Source of the DNA: CAYMDS01 sp964653195
GTDB taxonomy: Bacteria > Patescibacteriota > Microgenomatia > Levybacterales > UBA12049
Direction: 5' to 3'
Assembly (NCBI GenBank): GCA_964653195.1
Contig: CAZZCX010000010.1
Location: forward strand, 1 to 44,830
Length of the DNA stretch: 44,830 nt
Shown here: positions 17,400 to 26,825 of the stretch, in pieces
Numbering within the stretch: position 1 is the first letter of the stretch
Layout: each line of letters begins with the position of its first letter
The notes under the pieces: generated by a model
Databases searched by the model: none
Told to the model about the DNA's origin: nothing
Seen by the model: only the letters and a program-made list of their open reading frames with translations
Translations under genes and position numbers: made by a program

Positions 17400-17762
17400 T
17401 AATATCACCCCCCGTCGCCCGCCAAAGCTTATGTGAAGGCGGGTAAATAAATAACAATATTAAATTGTAATCTCTTTATATAGTGAAACATAAAGCTGAG
17501 GTTTGTCAAGATGATCATACCCACTCATAAGGGGCTCTTTTCCAAACACTACTTGTAATCACTAAATGTAACATAATATAAGTCTATATAAGCCAACTAT
17601 ACTAATACTCTCTATTTGCATTTCTTTATCACCCATTACTTGACAGTATAAGCCAATCTGTGTTATAAACCAAATTCATCTATAATAGTTATAGGATGCC
17701 TTATAGTTATTTGTGGATTACGTCATATTAGACATAGTTTATTAATACTAGTTTAGATTCAT
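17400..17762. promoter_or_regulatory. 363-bp divergent intergenic region with promoter and direct repeats
   Basis: No gene is seen. Near the left edge are the ribosome-binding site of the small membrane protein and a hairpin pairing CCCGCC (17418-17423) with GGCGGG (17438-17443). Further right is a plus promoter, TTGACA (17640-17645), 17-bp spacer, TTATAA (17663-17668). Three near-identical boxes TATAAGCCAA (17587-17596, 17647-17656) and TATAAACCAA (17664-17673) overlap that promoter and could be operator sites. Confidence 0.55.
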
Positions 17763-18014
17763 ATGATATTGTTAACAGTTCAAGAAGTCGCCAACGTACT
17801 TAAGTTGAGCGTACTTACTATATATAAATATATTAAAGAACAAAAATTGGAAGCTGTTTCCTTTGGTGGTCATTACCGTATACCAGAAACTGCGCTTGAT
17901 AGTTTCATTCAAAGTCATCTAGTGGCGAAATCAAATTCTTCAAATCCTTCGGAAAATCCTCAAATTTCAATTGAGAAACCTATAAAAACACCGTTTGAGG
18001 AGTTAATTAAATAA
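17763..18014 (+). CDS. Excisionase-family HTH DNA-binding protein
   Basis: 83 residues. The N-terminal winged-helix MerR-like/excisionase domain (MILLTVQEVANVLKLSVLTIYKYIKEQKLEAVSFGGHYRIPETALDSFI) matches the short helix-turn-helix family used as excisionases or as small regulators. A Ser/Asn/Pro-rich tail follows. No integrase is nearby, so a regulator of the following glycan operon is more likely than an excisionase. It ends 4 bp before the next gene. Confidence 0.83.
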   Translation: MILLTVQEVANVLKLSVLTIYKYIKEQKLEAVSFGGHYRIPETALDSFIQSHLVAKSNSSNPSENPQISIEKPIKTPFEELIK

Positions 18015-18018
18015 TATT

Positions 18019-21000
18019 ATGAAAACTATTTTTCAAAGTAAACCTCAGATATTTGTAAGTGTAGTTGTGCCTGTGCTGAACGAGGTTAAAAACGTAAAGA
18101 TCCTTAATCGATTTTTAAAACTTGCTCTTCGTTCTCGTGGTTACAAATTTGAAATTATATATATAGACGATCACTCTACTGACGGAACTTATGAATACTT
18201 ATCTAAAATAGCTGATTTTGATGAAGTTTATGTTTATCGAAAGCAGGGAAAAAGAGGAAAGTCTTTTTCTTTAATTGAAGGTTTTTCATATGCAAGAGGA
18301 AGTATTTTGGCAATGATTGATGCTGACTTACAATATCCTGTTACTGCGTTGGTAGACATGATAGGTCAAGTAAAGTCAGGGAAAGATATTGTCGTGGCAA
18401 ATAGAAAAAAAATCAAAACGTCTTTGCTTAGAAAAATAGCCAGTAAAGGATTTAAAAATTTATTTGGTAAGTTACTATTTGGACTTCAAACCGATATCCA
18501 ATCAGGTTTGAAAGTATTTACAAAGCGAGCTTATGAATCTGTTTCTTTTCTACCACAAACCCCATGGACTTTTGATCTTGAGTTTTTATACCGAGCAAGC
18601 GGTGCTGGATACATAATTTCAAATTACGATATAACATTTGGTGCTCGCCAAAACGGTAATTCTAAAGTCCAATTTGTCAGACAGACTTTTGAAATAGGCT
18701 CAAATGCCTTAATGGTAAGAGCTAAAAGATTGCATCCGGTAATTATTCCACCAACAAATAGAGCTACTATGATAGGCGCTGGCGTGGGACATAAAAGCCG
18801 CCAGTTTATAACCCATACTACTCTTCCCTTGCATAAAACGGCTTTTCATACGTTCATAATTCCACAAATATTATTTATGAGTTTTATTCTGATTGTTTTA
18901 GCAATCTGTTTTTTCCTGAATACACTCTTTACATTTCAAATACTCTTAACGATCGTAAGCGTAGTCTATTTCTCAGATGTAGTCTTTAATTTCTTTGTTG
19001 TATGGAGAAGTGTAACTAAGAACGTAGAGCTAAAGGTTACGTCAGCCCAGCTTAATAGCCTTAAAAATGATAAATTACCGATATATTCAATACTATGTCC
19101 TTTATATAAAGAAAGTAAAATTCTTCCACAATTCTTGGATGCGATAAACGAACTAAATTGGCCAAAAGAGAAACTTGATGTGTTATTACTTTTGGAAGAG
19201 GATGATAAAGAGTCAATTAGAGTGATTAATAAGATGCGTTTACCTTCCTATATTCGCACCATAGTTGTACCTTATTCAGAGCCTAAAACAAAACCGAAAG
19301 CATGTAACTATGGTCTTAATTTGGCAAAAGGTGAATATATTGTCATTTATGACGCAGAAGATATACCAGAACCAGATCAACTCAAAAAAGCCTATTATTC
19401 ATTTAGTAAATCAGACGAAAAAGTTATTTGCTTGCAGGCTAAGCTTAATTATTATAATCCCAAACAAAATCTTTTAACCAGATTTTTTACAGCGGAATAC
19501 TCTTTGTGGTTCGATCTTACGCTCCCTGGATTTCAGTCTCTAAATACCAGTTTGCCTCTAGGGGGTACAAGTAATCATTTCAGAATTGCTCACTTACGGA
19601 AACTAAAAGGCTGGGACACATTTAACGTTACTGAAGATGCTGATTTAGGTATACGGCTTTTTAAAGAAGGCTTTAAAACAGCTATTATAGATTCTACTAC
19701 TCTCGAAGAGGCAAATAGCGATTTACTTAACTGGATTAGACAACGTTCTCGTTGGATAAAAGGTTATCTGCAATCATACTTGGTCCATACCAGGGATATT
19801 ATACGTTTTACTAAAGAAAATAAACTGCATGCTTTTTATATGCAGTTTGTAATTGGTACCAAGCTCATATTTATATTTTTAAATCCGTTACTTTGGGTAA
19901 CGACAATTTCATATTATTTACTTTATAAATACGTTGGCCAAACAATAGAATTATTATATCTTCCACCCGCTTTTTATCTTGGAACGATTTCTTTAGTATT
20001 TGGGAATTTCATGTTTTATTACTACTACATGATAGCTGTAGGAAAAAAAGAACAATGGGAGTTGATGAAAACAACTATTTTCATTCCGTTGTATTGGGTA
20101 TTAATTAGTATATCGGGCTGGATTGCAATCTATCAGCTTATTGTCAAGCCATATTATTGGGAGAAAACTGTTCATGGTCTACATTTGGTGAAAAACAGAA
20201 AAGCAATAGAAGAAGAAAGTGTAGATGAAGATGTGGTGAATGTTCCAGTTGTAAAAAGACCTTGGATTTATCTACCATTGCCTTTAGCGCTACGTTCTTT
20301 CGTTGATTTTGTAGATATATATAGGTTGCGTTTGACTGGAAAAACTTTATTAATGCTGGCCACATTTATAGCGCATATTCTTAATTTGTTATTTAATATT
20401 TTTCTTTTTAGAAACGTTAATATATCTTTCTCAACAATAAGTTTAATTAGTTTACTATCAAGTCTATACTATCTCATTTCAATTCCCATGAATGCTCTTG
20501 AAACAACAACAGTCCATAAAACTGCCTTGATAGAAGATAAAGTTGGAGCCAATGCAGCTAATGTATTTTGGGGAAGACTAAAGAAAAGGATCTTGATAAT
20601 CTCTCTTGCATTAACGGCGCTGTGGGTAATCTTATCTCCATTACTGCGTTACTTTTTTCAAATAGATTCTATTTGGCCTCTATTATTGTTTGCTCCGGTC
20701 TTAATGGTAGCCTTGGGATCTGCAATTGATAGAGGTTATTTAACAGGCAGAATGCATTTTAGAAAAATCGGAATACTGATTCTACTTGATCCCTTACTTA
20801 AAATCGGGATAGCTTTTGGTCTCATTAGTTTATCCGCCACCGATTTAGTTTATTCGTCAATTCCATACTCTTTTGTCGTGGTGTATTTCCTTGGGATAAT
20901 TTTCATGGCGAAAGCACCTAACGAAAGCACTTTAAATCCTAAAAAAGTATTACTTAGTTTTCCGCGTAAATTATTTAGTGCTTCAATATTAATTCATCTG

Positions 21001-22785
21001 TCCAGCATTGCCTTTTTAAGCTTAGATATTTTACTGGCTAAGCATTTCCTTACTCCATTGGATGCTGGAAGATATGCCCTAATTTCTTTAGTAGGCAAAA
21101 TAATATATTTTATGGGAGGTCTTCCTTTGCCTTTTATGCTCCCTATTGTTAGTAAATATAAAGATAAAAAAACTAAATCACAATGGTTACTACTCTTGAC
21201 TCTTATTAGTGCCACCATATTATCAGGTATCGGAGTCATAATTTTGGGTGTATTTTCTCACATAACACTCCCGATCCTATTTGGCTCAAAGTCAGATATT
21301 TTAATGTCCTACGCATTTTTATTCACGTTGTCAGTTGCTTTCTTTACTGTAGCTAGAGTCTTAGTGATTTATTATCTCGCAAAAAATCAATATGCGCTTC
21401 AGTTAATAACCTCGCTTATGATTATCGTACAGGTAGTTCTGATTAACTCTCGGCATGATAATTTGTACCAGTTTATTCAAATGATGTCTTTTATTGGTTT
21501 TATTTATTTTGGTTTAGTTCTTTTTCTTCAGTTAAATATTGATTTAGTAAACACTTTTGAGGAATCTGTGAAGAAGTTTATTAAATCCATGAAGCGATTA
21601 AATCCCAGAACAAAAACCAGCGAAAGAAAGCCTGCTATTATTATTTTTAACTGGAGAGATATAGAACATGCTTGGGCAGGTGGTGCAGAAGTATATATAC
21701 ACGAATTGGCCAAAAGATGGGTGAAGGAAGGTCTTAAGGTAACTGTATTCAGCGGACATGATAACAAATCAGTGATGGATGAAGTAAAAGATGGAGTTAA
21801 AATGATAAGAAGAGGGGGGAAATATACTGTATATCTTTGGGCATTTGTTTATTATATTTTGGTATTTAGACAAAGGTATGATTTAATAATTGATTGCGAA
21901 AATGGAATACCTTTCTTTACTCCGTTTTATAGCAATAAACCTGTTATATTATTAATTTATCACGTTCATCAAGAAGTTTTTAAGCAATACTTGCCTTGGC
22001 CTATAGCCAAAACAGCAGCTCTTCTTGAATCCCAGTTAATGCCTTTAGCATATAGAAATAAACAGGTTATAACCATCTCTGAATCTTCAAAAGAGTCTAT
22101 TCTAAAATTAGGGAATTTCAAATCTGAAAATATACAAACTATATATTGTGGTATCGATAGTAGATTTATAAATAAGCAGCAAAAAACCAGTTATCCTTCA
22201 TTTATATATTTAGGAAGACTTAAGCCCCATAAAAATATAGACATTGGAATTAAAGCATTTGCAAAGATTTTAAACCAACATCCAAAAGCGTTTTTAAATA
22301 TTGTTGGTGAAGGCGAAGAAGTATTAAAGCTAAATAATTTAGTTAAATCTCTCAATATTACTAAATCAGTTAAATTTCATGGGAGAGTATCAGAAAGTAT
22401 TAAATACAAACTTTTGGCCGAATCTTGGGTTATGCTGCAGCCTTCCGGAATTGAAGGATGGGGTATTACGGTTATAGAGGCAAATGGTACAGGCACACCT
22501 GTAATTGCTTCTGATGTTAGAGGTTTAAGGGATTCCGTAGTTAATAACGAAACAGGATTACTTGTGGAAGTAAAAAATGTTAAACAGTTGGCCTTAGCGA
22601 TGGACTATTTGTTGTCAAATAAGAGTAGGCGTGAATTGTATATGAAAAACGCAATAACCTGGTCAAAAAAATTCACTTGGGAAAAAAGTGCAGATATGTT
22701 TTTAAATATTATATTTGAAAAACTGAATAAGAAGGCTGTGGAAAGAGACAATCAAGGTGTTTTAGCCTTAAATAAATCAATATAG
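18019..22785 (+). CDS. Giant four-part glycan protein: GT2 - processive-type GT2 - flippase-like - GT4
   Basis: 1588 residues in one frame. (1) About 10-240: DPM1-like GT2 with SVVVPVLNE, IDDHSTDGT and DADLQYP. (2) Two helices, then about 354-600: a second GT2 with D-D-TED-QRSRW residues (VIYDAEDIPEPD; VTEDADLGIRLF near 537; QRSRW at 575-579), as in cellulose/hyaluronan synthases, followed by membrane helices to about 720. (3) About 755-1190: 10-12 helices resembling a MOP/Wzx-type polysaccharide flippase. (4) About 1204-1570: GT4 with WAGGAEVYIHELAKRW, YLGRLKPHKN and the GIEGWGITVIEANGTGTPV donor-binding motif. Such a fusion could couple lipid priming, chain extension and export. It starts 4 bp after the HTH gene. 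Domain calls are firm; overall function is inferred. Confidence 0.9.
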   Translation: MKTIFQSKPQIFVSVVVPVLNEVKNVKILNRFLKLALRSRGYKFEIIYIDDHSTDGTYEYLSKIADFDEVYVYRKQGKRGKSFSLIEGFSYARGSILAMIDADLQYPVTALVDMIGQVKSGKDIVVANRKKIKTSLLRKIASKGFKNLFGKLLFGLQTDIQSGLKVFTKRAYESVSFLPQTPWTFDLEFLYRASGAGYIISNYDITFGARQNGNSKVQFVRQTFEIGSNALMVRAKRLHPVIIPPTNRATMIGAGVGHKSRQFITHTTLPLHKTAFHTFIIPQILFMSFILIVLAICFFLNTLFTFQILLTIVSVVYFSDVVFNFFVVWRSVTKNVELKVTSAQLNSLKNDKLPIYSILCPLYKESKILPQFLDAINELNWPKEKLDVLLLLEEDDKESIRVINKMRLPSYIRTIVVPYSEPKTKPKACNYGLNLAKGEYIVIYDAEDIPEPDQLKKAYYSFSKSDEKVICLQAKLNYYNPKQNLLTRFFTAEYSLWFDLTLPGFQSLNTSLPLGGTSNHFRIAHLRKLKGWDTFNVTEDADLGIRLFKEGFKTAIIDSTTLEEANSDLLNWIRQRSRWIKGYLQSYLVHTRDIIRFTKENKLHAFYMQFVIGTKLIFIFLNPLLWVTTISYYLLYKYVGQTIELLYLPPAFYLGTISLVFGNFMFYYYYMIAVGKKEQWELMKTTIFIPLYWVLISISGWIAIYQLIVKPYYWEKTVHGLHLVKNRKAIEEESVDEDVVNVPVVKRPWIYLPLPLALRSFVDFVDIYRLRLTGKTLLMLATFIAHILNLLFNIFLFRNVNISFSTISLISLLSSLYYLISIPMNALETTTVHKTALIEDKVGANAANVFWGRLKKRILIISLALTALWVILSPLLRYFFQIDSIWPLLLFAPVLMVALGSAIDRGYLTGRMHFRKIGILILLDPLLKIGIAFGLISLSATDLVYSSIPYSFVVVYFLGIIFMAKAPNESTLNPKKVLLSFPRKLFSASILIHLSSIAFLSLDILLAKHFLTPLDAGRYALISLVGKIIYFMGGLPLPFMLPIVSKYKDKKTKSQWLLLLTLISATILSGIGVIILGVFSHITLPILFGSKSDILMSYAFLFTLSVAFFTVARVLVIYYLAKNQYALQLITSLMIIVQVVLINSRHDNLYQFIQMMSFIGFIYFGLVLFLQLNIDLVNTFEESVKKFIKSMKRLNPRTKTSERKPAIIIFNWRDIEHAWAGGAEVYIHELAKRWVKEGLKVTVFSGHDNKSVMDEVKDGVKMIRRGGKYTVYLWAFVYYILVFRQRYDLIIDCENGIPFFTPFYSNKPVILLIYHVHQEVFKQYLPWPIAKTAALLESQLMPLAYRNKQVITISESSKESILKLGNFKSENIQTIYCGIDSRFINKQQKTSYPSFIYLGRLKPHKNIDIGIKAFAKILNQHPKAFLNIVGEGEEVLKLNNLVKSLNITKSVKFHGRVSESIKYKLLAESWVMLQPSGIEGWGITVIEANGTGTPVIASDVRGLRDSVVNNETGLLVEVKNVKQLALAMDYLLSNKSRRELYMKNAITWSKKFTWEKSADMFLNIIFEKLNKKAVERDNQGVLALNKSI

Positions 22786-22789
22786 AAAT

Positions 22790-22818
22790 TTGACAACTAT
22801 AGGATGTTTTGTTATATT
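22790..22818 (+). promoter_or_regulatory. Internal promoter in the glycan operon
   Basis: TTGACA (22790-22795), 17-bp spacer, TATATT (22813-22818), 31 bp before the ATG at 22850. A TTG codon that could be misread as a start for the next gene is the first three bases of this -35 box. Confidence 0.7.
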
Positions 22819-22849
22819 ACTTAACATTAATATATATACTATAAGACAT

Positions 22850-23959
22850 ATGAATAAAATAAAAAAAATAGCATTTTTAGATTTTGATGACATAAAAAAT
22901 CCTCTATTAAATGGTGGTCAGGCACGAGCCACATATGAGGTAGGACGAAGATTATGCAAACGGGGTTATAAAGTTACTGTGTATTGCTCTAGTTATCCTG
23001 GATCCATTGATAGAATAGAAAATGGGATTGAATATAAACATATATCTTTCGGTTCTAAGCATATAAGACTAAATAACATATTTTATATATTAACAATACC
23101 TTTACATATTCGAAAAATTGAGGCCGATATAATTATAGAATCATTCGTAGCGCCTATATCGACACTTTGCTCTCCCTTGTTTACGAAAATTCCTGTGATC
23201 GCTCTTCCATCCATGTTTAACGCTAAGGCTTTTACCAAAAAGTATATATTACCGTTTCATTGGTTTGAACGCTTCGGAAGCAGATTCTATAAATATTTTG
23301 TCCCTTACTCTGAAGTGGATTTAAATAAGATGTTAGAAATGAATCCTTCAGTAGACTATAGGATAATTCCTCAAGGTGTAGATGAGAAGTATTTCAAAAT
23401 AACTCATAAAAAACCAAAATATATTCTTTACCTATCTAGACTGGATATTGAGCAGAAAGGAATTGATTTATTACTTAAGTCTTATTCTTTAGTTGCAAAA
23501 AAGCTTAAATATCCATTAGTAATTGCTGGTCATGGTCCGGATCAGAAGAAAGTAAATCGTTTAATAAAAGATTTAAATCTAGAAGAAAAAGTGAAGTTGG
23601 TAGGACCAGTTTATGGAAGCAATAAATATAAATTAATTAGCGAAGCAGTTTTTGTAGCTTTTCCTTCCCGGCATGATGAATTATCGCTTTGGGCACTTGA
23701 GGCTTTTGCTTCTGGTTTGCCTATTGTTGCTTTCAATCTTCCTGAAAGCTCATGGATGGGAAATAAAGCATGTCTGAAGGCAAAACCGTTTGATTTAGAA
23801 GAATACGCAAAGTTATTAATAAAAGCATCTAAGAATCCGTTAAATAAAAAGATGAGGATTGAAGCAAGAAAAGTAGCTAGAAATTATAAATGGGGAAAAG
23901 TTGCATCTCAATTTGACAAATTTATCCGTGAAATATTGAAAAAAGAATCATTAAAATAA
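22850..23959 (+). CDS. Glycosyltransferase family 4
   Basis: 369 residues from ATG 22850. Upstream in-frame TTG at 22790 is rejected because it lies in a promoter -35 box. GT-B fold: N-terminal NGGQARATYEVGRRL acceptor loop and C-terminal donor site with YLSRLDIEQKGIDLLLKSY, VIAGHGPDQKKV, and FPSRHDELSLWALEAFASGLPIVAF carrying the E-x7-E motif. Transfers a sugar from a nucleotide donor on the cytoplasmic face; the sugar is unknown. It abuts the ketoisomerase gene (1 bp), so it is probably part of the same surface-glycan pathway. Confidence 0.9.
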   Translation: MNKIKKIAFLDFDDIKNPLLNGGQARATYEVGRRLCKRGYKVTVYCSSYPGSIDRIENGIEYKHISFGSKHIRLNNIFYILTIPLHIRKIEADIIIESFVAPISTLCSPLFTKIPVIALPSMFNAKAFTKKYILPFHWFERFGSRFYKYFVPYSEVDLNKMLEMNPSVDYRIIPQGVDEKYFKITHKKPKYILYLSRLDIEQKGIDLLLKSYSLVAKKLKYPLVIAGHGPDQKKVNRLIKDLNLEEKVKLVGPVYGSNKYKLISEAVFVAFPSRHDELSLWALEAFASGLPIVAFNLPESSWMGNKACLKAKPFDLEEYAKLLIKASKNPLNKKMRIEARKVARNYKWGKVASQFDKFIREILKKESLK

Positions 23960-23960
23960 A

Positions 23961-24452
23961 ATGAAAAAAACATCTACAACCAAAATTACCCGTCTTATAA
24001 CCCTTCCGAAAATATCTGATGAAGGTTATTTAAGCTTTGCCGAGAATGGTAGGCATTTACCATTTAATATGAAGCGGTTTTATTTTATTTATGATGTTTA
24101 TAACAATGCCAAAAGAGGATTTCATGCACATAAAAAAACTAAACAAGCTCTTTTTTGTATAAAAGGTCAAATAAAAATAATACTTGATGACGGACAAAAA
24201 AAAGAAGAAGTAATTTTAAATCAGCCCAATATTGGAATTTATATAAACAGGTTTATTTGGCATGAAATGCATGACTTTACAAATGAAACCGTTTTATTTG
24301 TCGTCGCATCAGAAGTATTTAACGAGAGTGATTATATAAGAAATTACGCTGTTTTTTTAGACTTAGTGAATAATAGCTTCTTATCGAGAATTTATTCGTT
24401 TCTTAAGTCAATTTTCGCACAAAATATTTTTCACAATAAAACAAATTTATGA
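23961..24452 (+). CDS. FdtA/QdtA-type dTDP-4-oxo-6-deoxyhexose 3,4-ketoisomerase
   Basis: 163-residue cupin enzyme that moves the keto group from C4 to C3 of dTDP-4-keto-6-deoxyglucose, the step before 3-amination. Signature residues: MKRFYFIYDV, RGFHAHKKTKQALFCIKGQ (His55 and His57), ILDDG, IWHEMHDF and ESDYIRNYAVFLDLV. It overlaps the following aminotransferase by 4 bp (ATGA), so translation is coupled. The choice between Fuc3N (FdtA) and Qui3N (QdtA) type cannot be made from sequence alone. The RmlA/RmlB enzymes supplying its substrate are not in this window. Confidence 0.88.
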   Translation: MKKTSTTKITRLITLPKISDEGYLSFAENGRHLPFNMKRFYFIYDVYNNAKRGFHAHKKTKQALFCIKGQIKIILDDGQKKEEVILNQPNIGIYINRFIWHEMHDFTNETVLFVVASEVFNESDYIRNYAVFLDLVNNSFLSRIYSFLKSIFAQNIFHNKTNL

Positions 24453-25543
24453 TTTTAATGAATGATTTTCAAAAAGAATATAAGGATCTGAGACTTGACA
24501 TAAATAAGGCAATAGAAAGTGTTTTGAAAAGCGGTTGGCATATATTAGGACCTAAGGTTAAAAGGTTTGAACAAGATTTTGCATCCTATATTGGAGCCAA
24601 ATACTGTGTAGGTGTTGCAAATGGCCTGGAAGCAATTCAAATCGCACTTATGGCGTGCGGAATTAAAGCAAATGATGAGGTTCTTACTGTTTCAAATTCA
24701 GCTGTTGCTACTGCACTTGCTATTACAAATATTGGTGCTACTCCCGTCTTTGTTGATGTAGATGAGTACCATCATATGGATGTAAGCAGTATTGAGGATA
24801 AAATTACCAATAAAACGAAAGCAATTTTACTTGTACATTTATTCGGCCAGGTAGCAAATATGGAAGCAATTTTGAGAATTGCAAAAAAATACAAATTGAT
24901 AGTAATTGAAGACGCATGTCAAGCGCATGGCGCTGAGCTGAATGGAAAAAAGGCAGGGGTTTTTGGTATAGCTTCAGCTTTCAGTTTTTATCCGACGAAG
25001 AATCTAGGGGGCTATGGAGACGGTGGGGCAATAATCACAAATGATAAAAAGGTGTTTGAAATGGCTCGCAAGTTAAGAAATTATGGATCTGATGTGAGAT
25101 ATATTCATACGCTAAAAGGAATAAATAGTAGACTAGATGAGATCCAGGCTGCAATATTGTCATTAAAACTTAAAAAACTGAATAGTTTCATAAAGAACCG
25201 GAACAAGATTGCAAATCTATATTTTGAGAATTTGAAAGATATTGATCAGATTACTTTGCCTTTAGTGAGAAAAAACTCATACCATTCATTTCATCTTTTC
25301 GTAGTTATGGCAAAAAACAGACGAAAATTAATGGAATATCTCAGAGAAAAAGGTATTCAGTCTTTGATTCATTATCCTAAGCCTATTCATAAGCAGAAAT
25401 GCTACGCTGAATTTCATAAACTAAATTTACCTATAACCGAAGATAATTCAAAAGTTGTCCTCTCCTTGCCTATTCATCCTTATTTAACTAAGGAAGAAGT
25501 TTTAACCGTTTGCCGACATATAAAAAATTTTTATAAAAAATAA
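24449..25543 (+). CDS. DegT/DnrJ/EryC1 aminotransferase (FdtB/QdtB-like)
   Basis: 364-residue PLP enzyme of the sugar aminotransferase family. The PLP Lys184 is in SFYPTKNLGGYGDGG, the ring-binding Asp155 in IEDACQAHGA, and the phosphate-binding segment is around VANGLEAI. Placed right after the 3,4-ketoisomerase with a 4-bp overlap, it should aminate C3 of the 3-keto sugar to give dTDP-Fuc3N or dTDP-Qui3N. An alternative ATG at 24458 is possible but the overlap start is kept. Confidence 0.92.
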   Translation: MILMNDFQKEYKDLRLDINKAIESVLKSGWHILGPKVKRFEQDFASYIGAKYCVGVANGLEAIQIALMACGIKANDEVLTVSNSAVATALAITNIGATPVFVDVDEYHHMDVSSIEDKITNKTKAILLVHLFGQVANMEAILRIAKKYKLIVIEDACQAHGAELNGKKAGVFGIASAFSFYPTKNLGGYGDGGAIITNDKKVFEMARKLRNYGSDVRYIHTLKGINSRLDEIQAAILSLKLKKLNSFIKNRNKIANLYFENLKDIDQITLPLVRKNSYHSFHLFVVMAKNRRKLMEYLREKGIQSLIHYPKPIHKQKCYAEFHKLNLPITEDNSKVVLSLPIHPYLTKEEVLTVCRHIKNFYKK

Positions 25544-25550
25544 AATCTTT

Positions 25551-26825
25551 ATGAAGATAGATACAGCAAAATTAAAACAACTAAGTGTAATAGAAGAAAA
25601 AGTACTATTAACTGAAAATAAAATTTCCGTTTATGTAGTCGGGAAAGAGGAATTATCTCTAATATCATCTATATGGAAAATATTTGAATGCGAATTTGAA
25701 GATGCAGGCTTAACTTCTATATGGGCATGGATTGAATCCTGGATAGAAAGTTATGGTCAGCTAGTTGAATATAAGTTTCTATTAGGAGTAGATACTGATG
25801 ATAATTTAATAGGTATAACAATTGTTGTTAAAGAAATACTAAGAAAAATACCTTTTTCAGTTAATTCATACCACGTTGGTACTTATGGTGAGCCTTTAAA
25901 AGACAGTATGCAAATGACTAATAGTCAGATATTGATAAAAAAAGGCTTCGAGAGAATATTTATAAATGCAATTATAGAAATAGTAATGATTGATTTTGCA
26001 GCTGAAGAGTTAGTATTTGATCACTTATGGACAAAACATGCAAGTATCATAAAGGAAATAAAAGTAAACCCGAAATTTAAAGTATTAATAGATGAAAGTC
26101 CTATGCTTTATATGGATTTTGACAAAATTCGACAAAGTAAAAGTAAATTGTCAGACCATTTAGGTAAAAGTATGTCTTATCAAGTGAGAAAAACAATGAG
26201 AGATTTTAACGACTTAGAAGTTCAATGGCCTGAAAATACGTCCGAAGCACTTGAAATTTTAAATGAACTAGTTGCAATTTACAATCAAAACATGAAAAAA
26301 ATAAACAGAAAAGGAAAATTCGCATCAGATAGTTATTTTGAGTTTCAAAAAAAATTGATAAAAAAGTTGTTTGATCATAATAAAACTTTATTTATTCGCG
26401 TTAAAAGCAAAAAATATGGAACCCTAGGATGTTTCTACTGTCTTGTTGATCATGGTATAGCATATGCTACCCAACTTGGTATCGTCGACTTAGATACTGT
26501 AGACATTGGGACTATTAATAAAAAAAGAGTTTATGCCGGCTATACGGTTCATGCGATGTTTATGGAAGAATGTTTAAAAAGAGGTTTTAAAGGCTACAGC
26601 TATTCTACAGGCTTAGATCCGTACAAATCGTATTTGACCAATGCACAAGAGAAAGAATTTAATATATCAATCATGAGTGGTATTAAACCTTGGATCAGAT
26701 ATTTGATTTTTAAAATTATTACAAAACTAGATAAAAATAAAAAAGCGTCTTTAACTATACGAACATTACGATTTTTCGTGAAGTTAGTGAACATAAAGGA
26801 AAGAAATAATGCATTCACCTCTTGA
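25551..26825 (+). CDS. GNAT-fold acyltransferase (BcsL/CelD-like, Acetyltransf_6)
   Basis: 424 residues. N-terminal WAWIESWIESYG with KFLLGVDTDDNLIGITIVVKE and the C-terminal half (SYQVRKTMRDFNDLEV, LFIRVKSKKYGTLGCFYCLVD, HAMFMEECLKRGFKGYSYSTGLDPYKSYL) fit the Acetyltransf_6 double-GNAT/FemAB-like layout. Located directly after the amino-sugar enzymes, it is a good candidate to N-acylate the 3-amino sugar, in place of the left-handed beta-helix FdtC/QdtC acetyltransferases of known pathways. Transfer of an aminoacyl group is an alternative. Confidence 0.75.
   Translation: MKIDTAKLKQLSVIEEKVLLTENKISVYVVGKEELSLISSIWKIFECEFEDAGLTSIWAWIESWIESYGQLVEYKFLLGVDTDDNLIGITIVVKEILRKIPFSVNSYHVGTYGEPLKDSMQMTNSQILIKKGFERIFINAIIEIVMIDFAAEELVFDHLWTKHASIIKEIKVNPKFKVLIDESPMLYMDFDKIRQSKSKLSDHLGKSMSYQVRKTMRDFNDLEVQWPENTSEALEILNELVAIYNQNMKKINRKGKFASDSYFEFQKKLIKKLFDHNKTLFIRVKSKKYGTLGCFYCLVDHGIAYATQLGIVDLDTVDIGTINKKRVYAGYTVHAMFMEECLKRGFKGYSYSTGLDPYKSYLTNAQEKEFNISIMSGIKPWIRYLIFKIITKLDKNKKASLTIRTLRFFVKLVNIKERNNAFTS

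Noticed and set aside
17763..18014. Excisionase of an integrated element
   Set aside because: No integrase, attachment-site repeats or phage genes are nearby; a small regulator fits better.
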